Shown one piece after another: positions 39,620 through 47,632 of a DNA stretch of 53,726 nucleotides. Numbering within the stretch: the first letter of the stretch is position 1; every line of letters starts with the position of its first letter. A program made the position numbers and the translations under genes. The DNA comes from a virus, in the IMG/VR virus record IMGVR_UViG_3300025645_000097, positions 1 through 53,726 of that record; one strand, given 5' to 3'. A model generated the notes under the pieces. The model did not search any database, was not told where the DNA came from, and was given only the letters and a program-made list of their open reading frames with translations.

Positions 39620-40318
39620 TTAGTCTTGCGCGGCCAACTCGCTAAATTCGCGCAGAGGCTCGATCGAGCCGCCGCCGTCCTTGAACACGCGGCCGCTTTC
39701 CCGGTGCAGCGTGACGACGGAGTACCCGCCGAGCGACTGCCGTTCCACGTTGGTCACGTCCAGTACGTTGACGCACACGGTCCCCGTGACCTCCGGCCCG
39801 CGCTCCTGGATCACCATGAGGATTCGCGAACTGCCCACCGGCTCCGGCACGACGCAGGTGTAGGTGTCCTCGTCTCTGACGTTTGCGACCTGGACCAGCG
39901 CCGTGAAACGGGTGCCGCCCATGTTGACGCTCAAGTCCCAGGCATCATCCTCGCCGGGGAAAGAGAAGCGCCCGCCGTTCATCTCGACAAGACCCGCAAC
40001 CAGGAGGACCGCGCCAGACGCGCTGGTGGCCTTCTCCTGGACGATCCTGGCCTTCTGCGTTGGCCGCCTGCCCAGATTCAGCCAAACCTCATCCACACTC
40101 AAGACCTTGGCGAGTTTCTGGACGTTATCATTCCGGGGTTTGGCCTCACCGGCAAACCACTTGCTCATGGTGTTGGGCGATACTACACACTTGGCCTCGG
40201 TTTCTAGTTTGCGCCGGAGCCAGCTTTGCCTACCGTGCGGGGTGGGAGGAGCCAGCGGGTGCCCCTCGACAGCTTGCGCCAGTCGAAGCCCAAACGCCTT
40301 TGTTGAATCTTGTGCCAT
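39620..40318 (-). CDS. Phage repressor (XRE HTH, no S24 peptidase)
   Basis: A 232-residue protein. Residues 30-84 form an XRE-type helix-turn-helix (VSPNTMSKWFAGEAKPRNDN, then VQKLAKVLSV). The C-terminal half is beta-rich (GRFSFPGEDDAWDLSV, MGGTRFTALVQVANV) and lacks the Ser/Lys peptidase motifs of CI/LexA repressors. Position beside attP and integrase, and TTTACCTAACGGGTGAT in its leader, make it the best candidate to bind the dispersed 17-bp elements. Induction would then not depend on RecA-stimulated self-cleavage. Confidence 0.78.
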   Translation of the reverse strand: MAQDSTKAFGLRLAQAVEGHPLAPPTPHGRQSWLRRKLETEAKCVVSPNTMSKWFAGEAKPRNDNVQKLAKVLSVDEVWLNLGRRPTQKARIVQEKATSASGAVLLVAGLVEMNGGRFSFPGEDDAWDLSVNMGGTRFTALVQVANVRDEDTYTCVVPEPVGSSRILMVIQERGPEVTGTVCVNVLDVTNVERQSLGGYSVVTLHRESGRVFKDGGGSIEPLREFSELAAQD

Positions 40319-40322
40319 CGCT

Positions 40323-40339
40323 TTTACCTAACGGGTGAT
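40323..40339. promoter_or_regulatory. 17-bp palindrome in repressor leader
   Basis: TTTACCTAACGGGTGAT lies between the repressor promoter and its ATG, 5 bases upstream of the start codon. Binding would give negative autoregulation. Confidence 0.7.
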
Positions 40340-40352
40340 TTAACCTCTTTCA

Positions 40353-40382
40353 TCTATATGTTGAAAGATCACCCAAGGTCAA
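40353..40382 (-). promoter_or_regulatory. Repressor promoter
   Basis: On the minus strand -35 TTGACC (40377-40382), an 18-base spacer and -10 TATAGA (40353-40358). The start point would lie near 40345, so the leader is short and includes the operator at 40323. A degenerate operator (ATCACCCAAGGTC...) overlaps the -35. Confidence 0.68.
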
Positions 40383-40578
40383 CAATTCTATGGGTTGCAA
40401 TTTCCCGAATAGGTAGTTAACGTACTCTATATGGGGGATTCGCCAACAGAAAAACACAATATATAGTGTCTTAACTGGTGAAAAAACCACATCCAACCAC
40501 ACCGCCCCACAGCAGATTTTCGCGCTATGAGGGAATATGTGGATAACTCCGGGTTAAGCCCGGGTTAATTCTTGACAA
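40383..40578. other. Non-coding gap between repressor promoter and replication operon end
   Basis: About 200 bases with no gene. ACACAATATATAGTGT is a near-perfect palindrome at 40454-40469 and overlaps a possible rightward -10 (TATAGT 40462-40467, with TTCGCC 17 bases upstream). CCGGGTTAA is repeated at the end. A rightward transcript from here would be antisense to the helicase gene. No cro-like gene is present. Confidence 0.5.
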
Positions 40579-42018
40579 CTAAACGCCCAGATGAGCCTTA
40601 ACCGCGTCGGTGATTCTCTCCTGAGTCGCGTCCCGGTCGGCCAGCACATCCACCAGGCGCATGTCGAACGTCGAGTTCGTCAGGATGTGGTGGATGAACA
40701 CATGCTCCGCCTTCTGCCCGGGGCGGGCCAGGCGCGCGTTGAACTGCTGATAGAGTTCCAGCGAGGCGTTGAGGCCGAACCAGACAATATGGTGGCCGCC
40801 GTACTGGAGGTTCATGCCGTGGCCGATCGAGGCCGGGTGCGCCAGGAGCATCCGAACCTTGCCCTCGTTCCAGGCATCGAGGACGCCCGGCTCCGTCGCT
40901 TCTCGGGCGTAGGGGAACTTCTTCTTGATCCGCTCCAGGTCGAACTTGAAGCTGTAGGCCACCAGGAGGTTCGCCCCGGCGGTGTCCGCGACGATCGACT
41001 CCAGTTCGTTCACCTTGAGGTCGTGGATCGGGATCGTCTCCCGCACCTCGGTCATCTCGTCCGTCCGGTAGACCGAGCCGTTGGCGTACTGGAGCAGCTT
41101 GAAGGTCAGGACGCCCTTGTTGACGGCCTCGATGTCATGCTCCTCCAACGCCAGTTCCTTCTCGAACCGCTTGTAGTCCTTGAGCAGCTTGGACGAGAGG
41201 TCCACGATCCGGGGCGGCAGGTCGGGGATCGTCATCACGGGCGGCAGCGCCACATAGTCCCTAGCCTTCATCGAGACCATCACATCCCTAATCCGGTCGA
41301 TGATCTCGCCCTCGGAGTGCGGGTAGGCCGTGTAGTTCCAGCCCTTGAAATCGCTCTCGAACCAGCGATTCAGGAAGGCGGTCTTTGTCCGGCCCAGGCG
41401 TTCGCCCTGGTCGATGATGTAAAGCTGCCCCCATAGATCGGTCAGGCCGTTCGGCGTCGGCGTCCCGGTCAGTTCGATGATGTAGTCCATGTGCTTGCGG
41501 ACCTTGGAGTAGACGCCGAACTCGGAGAGGTTCATGGACGCGGTGCGCTTCTTGCCCTCTTTGAGGCGGCTGCTCTCGTCGTAAACCAGCACGTCGAACG
41601 GCCACTCCACCTTGAGTTCCCGCAGCGTCTTGTAGAGCCAGACGACGTTCTCCCGGTTGATGACCATGATCTCGGACATCGGATCGTCCAGGAACTCCTG
41701 GAGCCATTCAAGGCGCTGCTTGGGCGTCACCTTCTGGCCGATCTTGCCGGAAAGGCTTTTCCAGTGCAGCGGGCGAAGGTGGCTCCAGTTCTCGAACTCG
41801 TCGGGCCACGTCTTTTGCGCCACGCGCAGAGGCGCGACGATCAAGACCTTGCGGACCATGAGCGTGTCGAGCAGCGCCCGGATCGCGGTGGCCGTGGTCA
41901 CGGTCTTTCCCAGAGCCATCTCGACCGCCAAGAGCGCGCCGGGCTTGACGCCGAAATCGGCCTCTATCCGGCCCGCAAGATCGGTCTGGTAGCCGTGCAT
42001 ATCAGAGCGGTGAAGCAT
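40579..42018 (-). CDS. SNF2-type DNA helicase/translocase
   Basis: A 479-residue superfamily 2 helicase of the SNF2 type found in many phage replication modules. Walker A EMALGKTVTTATAI near residues 33-46, VLIVAPLRVAQKTWP (motif Ia), LVYDESSRLK (Walker B), ELTGTPTPNGLTDLWGQLY (motif III) and LAHPASIGHGMNLQYG, LYQQFNARLARPGQ (motifs V and VI). It is the last gene of the leftward replication operon. SD AAGGA; the start overlaps the upstream gene. Confidence 0.88.
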   Translation of the reverse strand: MLHRSDMHGYQTDLAGRIEADFGVKPGALLAVEMALGKTVTTATAIRALLDTLMVRKVLIVAPLRVAQKTWPDEFENWSHLRPLHWKSLSGKIGQKVTPKQRLEWLQEFLDDPMSEIMVINRENVVWLYKTLRELKVEWPFDVLVYDESSRLKEGKKRTASMNLSEFGVYSKVRKHMDYIIELTGTPTPNGLTDLWGQLYIIDQGERLGRTKTAFLNRWFESDFKGWNYTAYPHSEGEIIDRIRDVMVSMKARDYVALPPVMTIPDLPPRIVDLSSKLLKDYKRFEKELALEEHDIEAVNKGVLTFKLLQYANGSVYRTDEMTEVRETIPIHDLKVNELESIVADTAGANLLVAYSFKFDLERIKKKFPYAREATEPGVLDAWNEGKVRMLLAHPASIGHGMNLQYGGHHIVWFGLNASLELYQQFNARLARPGQKAEHVFIHHILTNSTFDMRLVDVLADRDATQERITDAVKAHLGV

Positions 42019-42274
42019 CGGAGTCCTTCTCGTCGATCACCCGGGGGTCCAGCATCTCGTCCTCCCACTCGGAGTCGCACACCGGGCAGCGCCAGTAGAC
42101 AAAGGGCGGCACCTTATCGCCGCCCCCGCAGCCCTCGCAATCGGGGTCGGCATAGGTCTCAACGATCTCGTAGTCGTCGGACATCCAGTCGAACTCCCCG
42201 CGCTCGACCTCCTCCCAAGTCGCCTCTGTCCCGTCGGGCCAGCGAACAACAGCGTCAGGACTCGGCATCTGCAT
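42002..42274 (-). CDS. Zinc-ribbon protein, 90 residues
   Basis: A 90-residue acidic protein with DPDCEGCGGGD and WRCPVCDSEW, a two-knuckle zinc ribbon. The start at 42274 has a GAGG SD and overlaps the nuclease gene by 20 bases. Located between VRR-NUC and helicase; perhaps an adaptor in the replication machinery. Confidence 0.65.
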   Translation of the reverse strand: MQMPSPDAVVRWPDGTEATWEEVERGEFDWMSDDYEIVETYADPDCEGCGGGDKVPPFVYWRCPVCDSEWEDEMLDPRVIDEKDSDASPL

Positions 42275-42587
42275 CGTCCTCTACCTCCGGCTCGTGGGCG
42301 TCGAAGATCGCCTTGCCCTGCGGAATCGTGTCCACGACATGCACCTCGAAGCCGTTGGCCGTCAGCCAGTTGATCTCCCGCTTCTGCGCGACAGACAGCT
42401 TGCCGTTCGGGTCCTTGAACTCGATGATGAGAAGCTGGCCCATGCCGCGCTTGAACCAGCGGTCGGGGCATCCGCGCCGACCGACGAACTGCATCTTGCG
42501 GGGCCGCCAGCCGAGGCTCTTGGCGTACTTGCACACCTGCTCCTCGATGTAGAACTCGCGGCGGCCCATGTCGCACTTGGCGCTCAT
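42255..42587 (-). CDS. VRR-NUC domain nuclease
   Basis: A 110-residue single-domain VRR-NUC enzyme (PD-(D/E)XK superfamily): FVGRRGCPDRWF, LLIIEFKDPNGKLSVAQKRE (catalytic E-x-K), ANGFEVHVVDT. Phage members act as Holliday-junction or flap-type nucleases next to SNF2 helicases and family A polymerases. It ends in an acidic tail (EPEVEDDADAES). ATGA overlap with the upstream gene. Confidence 0.85.
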   Translation of the reverse strand: MSAKCDMGRREFYIEEQVCKYAKSLGWRPRKMQFVGRRGCPDRWFKRGMGQLLIIEFKDPNGKLSVAQKREINWLTANGFEVHVVDTIPQGKAIFDAHEPEVEDDADAES

Positions 42588-42877
42588 TCGTCACCTCCGA
42601 ACATCTCGCGGTCGCGGAACGCGCTGTAGGCCAGGCAGACCTCTTGGAGTTCCGGCAGGTCTTTGAAATGCTTCCCGGGGTTCGGCATCATCTCGATCGC
42701 CAGGAGGAGCCGCGACAGCGTAGGGCCGTCCACGGTCTCCGTTGGGCGCACGCGGGACCGGCGCACCGGGCGGTGGTGCGGGATCACCTCCTGCGACCAG
42801 ATTCCGGGGCGGGTGTTATACACGTTCGGGACCTGCTTGAGCCAGATCGCGGGTTCGTCCTCGGGGGGCTTAGTCAC
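42584..42877 (-). CDS. Hypothetical protein, 97 residues
   Basis: The GTG at 42877 with SD GGAGG was chosen; the open frame goes further upstream without a good SD. The protein (VYNTRPGIWSQEVIPHHRPV, then LSRLLLAIEMMPNPGKHFKD) is not recognised. It lies in the replication operon, coupled to the VRR-NUC gene. Confidence 0.6.
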   Translation of the reverse strand: MTKPPEDEPAIWLKQVPNVYNTRPGIWSQEVIPHHRPVRRSRVRPTETVDGPTLSRLLLAIEMMPNPGKHFKDLPELQEVCLAYSAFRDREMFGGDE

Positions 42878-42959
42878 TGTCGCGGCCCTCCCAGAGAAGG
42901 AATCCGAGGATGCCGAAGTACACGACGATCCCGACAACACCGGCCACGTTCACCCACAT
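42870..42959 (-). CDS. Mini membrane protein, 29 residues
   Basis: A short ORF, MWVNVAGVVGIVVYFGILGF and LLWEGRDSD, forming a single membrane helix with charged end. Its stop overlaps the next gene's GTG. The SD is weak. It is too short for most gene callers; support is topology and packing. Confidence 0.45.
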   Translation of the reverse strand: MWVNVAGVVGIVVYFGILGFLLWEGRDSD

Positions 42960-42967
42960 CTCGGCGC

Positions 42968-43168
42968 TCAATGGACCAGCCCTCCGTCCGGGGCCACTTT
43001 TGGCGGGATGTACGCCTCGAACCGGCCATCGAAGAACTCGGCCGCCGGGCGGGTCCACACCAAGCCCATCTCGTCCTGGTAGGCCACCTGGATTCCCATG
43101 TCGTCCTCTTTGATTTGCAGGGCCACGATCTTGTAGGTCCCGCCGCTCTTTTTGTGTTTCACATACAT
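42968..43168 (-). CDS. Small beta protein, DUF1653-like
   Basis: A 66-residue protein (VKHKKSGGTYKIVALQIKED, VAYQDEMGLVWTRPAAEFFD) resembling small phage DUF1653-type domains, with a W-x-RP-x-x-x-F core. SD AGGAGA. Function unknown. It lies directly downstream of the polymerase gene. Confidence 0.6.
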   Translation of the reverse strand: MYVKHKKSGGTYKIVALQIKEDDMGIQVAYQDEMGLVWTRPAAEFFDGRFEAYIPPKVAPDGGLVH

Positions 43169-43177
43169 CTCTGTCTC

Positions 43178-45424
43178 CTAGTCCTTGAGGAAGATTGGGG
43201 AGGTGAAGCCGTCCGCCTTGAGCGGCATCTTCTCGTCGGCCCACGGGGGCCGGGTCGTCATGCACCGGATCAGACCGGCCAGGCGTTCTTCTGCGATGTC
43301 CTCGGCCTCAAGCGCGACGATCTGGTCGTGGACGTGCATACGGATGTCGTAGCCCTCGGCATCGGCCAGGGTCATGCCGTGTGCCAGGAGGTCGCGTGCG
43401 ACGGCCTGGGTCACGTTCTCGGTCAGCTTGCCGGGGTGCGTGGTCACGCGCCGCCACTGGCCGTTCTCCATATTCTCGTAGGTGATCTGCGGCTTGTAGA
43501 CCGGCTCGCCGTTGCGACCTTTCCAGGGCATCTTGCGGCGCTGAATCTCAGGCCGCATGTAGTGGAGGAACCGCCCGCTCGGCAGCCCGATCCGCAAGAA
43601 CGGCTTCTTCATGTCGATCGTTAGATAGCCGACGCGCTCGGGCTTTCCGGTCTTGATGACGCGGCGCACGGCGTCGTCCAATTCGTACCAGAACTCGACG
43701 ACGCGGTGGAACTTGGAGCGGAACGTGTCCACCGACAGCTTGGACATCTCTTTCGTCAGCGGGACGTGCATCGCCCAGGCGTATCCCAGGAGGCCGGTTG
43801 CCTCGATCTCGCCGGTCGATTTGTTCTCCCGCTCGTCACCCGCGCCGAGCATGTAGCCGCAGCCCAGAACCCCCGGCTTCGCGGTGGTCCTCATGCTCTT
43901 GTCCCCGGCCTTCACGCGGGCCGCGATCTCGTCGTAGGGCAGCTTGAACATGTCCGTGGCAAAGTCGATGTATGGGTCCAGGTTCTCCCAGAACACCCGC
44001 AGAATCTTCTCGTCCTGGGCCAGCCAGCCGAGGACCACGTTCTCGATCGCGGACAAGTCGGCGTCGAGGAGCAGCTTGCCGGGGCCTGCTTGCACGACCG
44101 GGCGGACGCCAGCGGTCAGCACCTCCATCGGGTTGTCGTACTTGGCCCAGATTTCCTCGGGCGTCAGATGCTCGATGTCGTGGACGCACTCATGGATTCG
44201 GTCCTCCAGCGACTTGTCCGGCTTGGGCAAGTTCTGGGGTTGGAACCGGCGGCCCGACCAGCGCCAGGTGCGCCCTGCCCCGGCGAACTGGTGGCAGCCT
44301 CGAAGGTTGCCGTCCAGATCGGTCGCGGCCCAGAGCGCAGGGTATTTTTTGACGCTCGCCTTCGAGACGCGGAGACGCAGTTGCAGCACCCGGTTGAGCA
44401 GTTCGTCCGGCTCCACCAGGACCATCCGCAGGTAGTCCGCCAGCGGCCCCTCGTACATCTCCACGGCGGCCTTGGCGTCCTCGACGCGCTCGGCGGCGGC
44501 CTTGGCTGCGCGCTCGACGTGGCCCTTCTTGAGGTCGTCAAAGTTGTAGCCGTGGTCCTTGAGCCAGGGCAGGATTTGCATGTTTGAGTTCGGGTTGGCG
44601 AGGCCGGTCAGCTTGCGCAGTTCGGCCATGTCCCGGGAGATCGTGAACTCCGACAGCTTCAACGCCGCTTTCACGGCGTTGAGGTTGATCGGGATTCCGG
44701 CGTTGTTGATCTTCTGGTCGAGGTGCCACAGCTTCCACTCGTGGTCGGGCATCTGGTACTTTTTGAAACGCTTGTAGATCGCGCGCTCGGCTTCCACGTC
44801 CCGGATGTTGTAGTCCAGGAACTCCTGCCAGTCCTCGGGGTCGGTCGTGTGGTCGCAGCGGGTCCAGGGCTTATACTTGGACGGCTTGCGGGGCATACAG
44901 AATTTGCGGACCAGGTTGGTCCCGCGCGCCATCTTCTTCTGGTCCTCACCCAGCCCGACGACCTCGCCGCACTTGGACAGCTTGCCCGGCAGCGACAGAG
45001 AATAGGACAGCGCCATCACGTCCAGCCACCGCTCGACGGGGATGTCCATGCCCAGCGTATGCTCGAAGATGTTTGATTCAAACGGGGCGTTCCATGCCGC
45101 CAGGGTAATGCTTGGATCGGCCAGGGCGGCCTTGAGATCGTCCGGCATAGGCTCACCCAGGACGGGGAGCCACTGCTTGATCTCGCCCTCTGCCCAGCCG
45201 TAGGCGAGCATAAGGACCTCGGTGGTCTCGTGCCGGGCGTAGACGGACGCGCCGGTCTTTGGCAGTTCGCACTCGGACCAGGTCTCGAAATCGAGGTGGA
45301 GGATCGGGCGGTGGGGCACCTGCTGCACGGACAAGGCGATCTTGCCGAGGTAGGCCGCGAAAACGCCGTTTACCGGCTCCGCGTCATCTGGTTGGAAATG
45401 CTGCCAGCCGAACGGGAAACTCAT
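43178..45424 (-). CDS. DNA polymerase, family A, with 3'-5' exonuclease
   Basis: A 748-residue replicative polymerase. The exonuclease domain has LDFETWSE (Asp45, Glu47), AAWNAPFESNIFE and YNIRDVEAE. The polymerase domain has motif A LLDADLSAIENVVLGW (about 450), motif B KSMRTTAKPGVLGCGYM (about 510) and motif C MHVHDQIVALEAED (about 696). It lacks a 5'-3' exonuclease. Phage enzymes of this kind copy the genome with the VapE-type primase. SD GGGGGA; ATGA overlap with the upstream gene. Confidence 0.93.
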   Translation of the reverse strand: MSFPFGWQHFQPDDAEPVNGVFAAYLGKIALSVQQVPHRPILHLDFETWSECELPKTGASVYARHETTEVLMLAYGWAEGEIKQWLPVLGEPMPDDLKAALADPSITLAAWNAPFESNIFEHTLGMDIPVERWLDVMALSYSLSLPGKLSKCGEVVGLGEDQKKMARGTNLVRKFCMPRKPSKYKPWTRCDHTTDPEDWQEFLDYNIRDVEAERAIYKRFKKYQMPDHEWKLWHLDQKINNAGIPINLNAVKAALKLSEFTISRDMAELRKLTGLANPNSNMQILPWLKDHGYNFDDLKKGHVERAAKAAAERVEDAKAAVEMYEGPLADYLRMVLVEPDELLNRVLQLRLRVSKASVKKYPALWAATDLDGNLRGCHQFAGAGRTWRWSGRRFQPQNLPKPDKSLEDRIHECVHDIEHLTPEEIWAKYDNPMEVLTAGVRPVVQAGPGKLLLDADLSAIENVVLGWLAQDEKILRVFWENLDPYIDFATDMFKLPYDEIAARVKAGDKSMRTTAKPGVLGCGYMLGAGDERENKSTGEIEATGLLGYAWAMHVPLTKEMSKLSVDTFRSKFHRVVEFWYELDDAVRRVIKTGKPERVGYLTIDMKKPFLRIGLPSGRFLHYMRPEIQRRKMPWKGRNGEPVYKPQITYENMENGQWRRVTTHPGKLTENVTQAVARDLLAHGMTLADAEGYDIRMHVHDQIVALEAEDIAEERLAGLIRCMTTRPPWADEKMPLKADGFTSPIFLKD

Positions 45425-45624
45425 TCAAGCATCCCCCGGATAACTGGCCGGGCGTAGAGATCGCCGCCGAACACGGTGTACTCGTAGCCGTCCATCGTCG
45501 GGCCGGGGCACGGGCAATCGGCATAGTCAACATCGAAGCAGACCGGGCAATGGCCGCAACTGTCTACATCTCCGGCGTAGACCACTCTCTCCCAGCCGTC
45601 GTGGGCTGTTTCATCCTCTGCCAT
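45421..45624 (-). CDS. Cys-rich zinc-binding protein, 67 residues
   Basis: A 67-residue protein with a dense Cys cluster (SCGHCPVCFDVDYADCPCPG), likely zinc-bound. SD AGGAGG. It is co-translated with the polymerase by ATGA overlap; a small replication cofactor is conceivable. Not recognised as a family. Confidence 0.62.
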   Translation of the reverse strand: MAEDETAHDGWERVVYAGDVDSCGHCPVCFDVDYADCPCPGPTMDGYEYTVFGGDLYARPVIRGMLE

Positions 45625-45645
45625 GTGCGCCTCCTGTTGGTAAGA

Positions 45646-45687
45646 CCCGGCCCCCGCGCGAAACCTGACAAACTCGCGGGGGCCGGG
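45646..45687. terminator. Very stable hairpin upstream of polymerase genes
   Basis: CCCGGCCCCCGCG (45646-45658) and CGCGGGGGCCGGG (45675-45687) are a perfect 13-bp GC-rich stem with a 16-base loop. It sits between the DUF2815 gene and the polymerase genes. Without a U-run it may reduce readthrough, setting a high ssDNA-binding protein to polymerase ratio. Confidence 0.65.
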
Positions 45688-45718
45688 CGTATGGGCGGCT
45701 GTACCTCACCCGCCCGTA

Positions 45719-45735
45719 TTCACCTAAAAGGTGAA
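45719..45735. promoter_or_regulatory. Perfect 17-bp palindrome after DUF2815 gene
   Basis: TTCACCTAAAAGGTGAA is a full consensus match, 8 bases after the DUF2815 stop. Flanking hexamers (CTGAGT and TACGGG on the minus strand) are poor promoter boxes. It may work as a roadblock rather than as a promoter operator. Confidence 0.75.
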
Positions 45736-45742
45736 ACTCAGA

Positions 45743-46324
45743 TCACCCCAAGAGGTCATCATCGTCGTCGTCATCGCCCTCGTCGTCGTCCCACTCGTCG
45801 TCACCGATCTGGGCTTTGCCGAAGGCGTCGCCGTCGTCCCAGAACCGCACGCCGTCGAGAGAGGCGAAGATGCCGGGCGCGCCGCCCTTCTTGGTGCCAT
45901 AGAGGCCCAGCATCGCTTCAACGTAGCAACCGCCGTAGAACGGCGAATTGTCGGGATCGACCTCGGTTTTCTTGCGTGTCAGCAGGCGGAAATTGTCGGG
46001 ATTGCTGGCCTTGATGACCATCACGTCCTCATAGCCCGCTTTGACCTCGCCCTCATCGTCGGTGTTCTCGTTGCCGTCGAAGAAGCAGACGCGGTTGTCC
46101 TTGAACTTGATCTTGTCACCGAAACCAGCCTGCTCTTTGGCAGCCTCGATCGCGGCTTCGATCTTCTTGATGTTTTCCTTGCCGATCTTGGTGGTGGGGT
46201 CGATCAGGAAAGACGCGGAGAACTTGGGGTCCGCATCTTCGTTGGCTTTCTGCCGCTTGTGAAGGTGCGGGTAGGAGAGACGCACATCCTTGAGATACAC
46301 GCGGCGGGGGTCTTTATCAGCCAT
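45743..46324 (-). CDS. ssDNA-binding-like protein (DUF2815)
   Basis: A 193-residue DUF2815 protein (RVYLKDVRLSYPHLHKRQKA, SPFYGGCYVEAMLGLYG, GVRFWDDGDAFG), a family held to be phage single-strand DNA-binding proteins near family A polymerases. It ends with a long acidic tail, DDEGDDDDDDDLLG, like the acidic tails by which SSB proteins recruit partners. The DLLG end matches other DNA-linked phage proteins here. Start ATG 46324. Confidence 0.85.
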   Translation of the reverse strand: MADKDPRRVYLKDVRLSYPHLHKRQKANEDADPKFSASFLIDPTTKIGKENIKKIEAAIEAAKEQAGFGDKIKFKDNRVCFFDGNENTDDEGEVKAGYEDVMVIKASNPDNFRLLTRKKTEVDPDNSPFYGGCYVEAMLGLYGTKKGGAPGIFASLDGVRFWDDGDAFGKAQIGDDEWDDDEGDDDDDDDLLG

Positions 46325-46374
46325 AGTTTTCGTCCTTCGTTTTTTGCGTTTTACGTTTGCCGTTTTCGCGGTTT

Positions 46375-46391
46375 TTAACCCAAAAGGTGAA
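46375..46391. promoter_or_regulatory. 17-bp element upstream of DUF2815 gene
   Basis: TTAACCCAAAAGGTGAA follows a -35-like TTGAAT (46392-46397, minus strand) in the same place as in the terminase promoters, but the -10 position (AAAAAC) is weak. Confidence 0.65.
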
Positions 46392-46405
46392 ATTCAAGAC
46401 GTGGG

Positions 46406-47632
46406 TTAGTCGTCATCGAACTCGTCGGCCAGGTCGTAACCGGGCCGCCTATCGTCAGCGCCAACGAGCGCCAACTTTCCCTCGGAGCGAACCGTGTAGT
46501 CGTTCACGGATTGCTTCACGTCCTTGGGGACCGTTTTGACCTTCTCGAACTGCGCCGGGGAAATCAGCGCAGGATCGGTGAAGGCCGATTCAAAATCCAA
46601 ATGCTCCAGAACGAACGCTTCGGCGGCTTCTGGGTCTGCCCACTTGCGGGGGCCTTGCTTGCCGACCACCAGTTTCGCGCCGGGCGTTGGCCGTCCGGCC
46701 TTGGCGTCGTTCATCACCTGGGCGTGTACCGCCTTGAGCCAGGCCCGCACGCGGTCGGCGTTGAGCGCCGCGTTGCTCCGCTGCTGCGGGGTGAACTCGC
46801 CGTGGTCCTTGAGGGAGATCACGTCCGGGTCCAGGTCGTGCAACTCAAGCTGGAGGTGCGTCATCGACCAGCGGGCGTATTCTTCGCAGATGCCCTTGGC
46901 CGGGCAGAACTGGCACTGCTTCTCGCCAGCGCGGAGCCAAGCGTCGGGGGAGGTGGCGAGGTCGTAGGCTGTTTTCAGCTTCTCTCCAAACGCCAGCAAC
47001 TCGTCCAGCGTGACCTTCCACTCACCTCCCCACTGCGGCACCTGCTCGGTGTCCCCATCGTCCTCGTCGTCGTCAAAGTCCTCGATGACCGCGCTGGTCG
47101 CACGGGCACGGGGCTGATCGACCACCAGGAGAAAGTCAGTTGCGTCTGTTTCGTGCCGCGCCACGTTGTCCCAGAACCCGAGCGCGTAGGTCATAAGTTG
47201 CTCGTTCTGATAGGCCGACACGGGCATCCCTGCCCCGTATTTCAGGTCGTTGATGATGACCCGCCGGGGAGAGATGATCCCCACGTCGAGCGTGCCGAAT
47301 TGCTCCGGCAGCCAGCGGTCAAACGAGACCCGGTATTCGTTGACAACCCGGCCCGGCTGCTCGCGCACGAACTCGATGCCCGGCACCAGATTGTCCGCCA
47401 TGTCCTCGGTGACGGTGAAGGTGTAGCCGTCTGCCGACATCACCTGGCCCACGAAAACGTGCGGCTCCAGGTCGAACTCCAGGCACATCTCCCGGATATG
47501 GTGCGCCACCGTGCCCTCTGCCGCGAACTCGCTGGAGTCACGTTCCCCGATCTCGTCGCAGAGCGCGACAGAGCCAGGGCACCGAATCCAACGGTGCGCG
47601 CCAGAGGGTGAGAGGCGGGCGTGTTCGCTCAT
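46406..47632 (-). CDS. DUF2800 PD-(D/E)XK nuclease
   Basis: A 408-residue DUF2800 protein. The nuclease core has EGTVAHHIRE, FGTLDVGIISPRRVIINDLK (D...D-x-K) and a glutamine block YQNEQLMTYALG. Cys residues in WIRCPGSVALC and CQFCPAKGICEEYA could hold an iron-sulphur cluster as in AddB/Cas4 nucleases. It is a common partner of DUF2815 in phages and may process DNA ends for recombination. The C-terminus is acidic (DLADEFDDD). Confidence 0.85.
   Translation of the reverse strand: MSEHARLSPSGAHRWIRCPGSVALCDEIGERDSSEFAAEGTVAHHIREMCLEFDLEPHVFVGQVMSADGYTFTVTEDMADNLVPGIEFVREQPGRVVNEYRVSFDRWLPEQFGTLDVGIISPRRVIINDLKYGAGMPVSAYQNEQLMTYALGFWDNVARHETDATDFLLVVDQPRARATSAVIEDFDDDEDDGDTEQVPQWGGEWKVTLDELLAFGEKLKTAYDLATSPDAWLRAGEKQCQFCPAKGICEEYARWSMTHLQLELHDLDPDVISLKDHGEFTPQQRSNAALNADRVRAWLKAVHAQVMNDAKAGRPTPGAKLVVGKQGPRKWADPEAAEAFVLEHLDFESAFTDPALISPAQFEKVKTVPKDVKQSVNDYTVRSEGKLALVGADDRRPGYDLADEFDDD

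Noticed and set aside
40383-40578. A hidden cro gene divergent from the repressor
   Set aside because: No open frame with SD fits in the gap; a rightward transcript would be antisense to the helicase.
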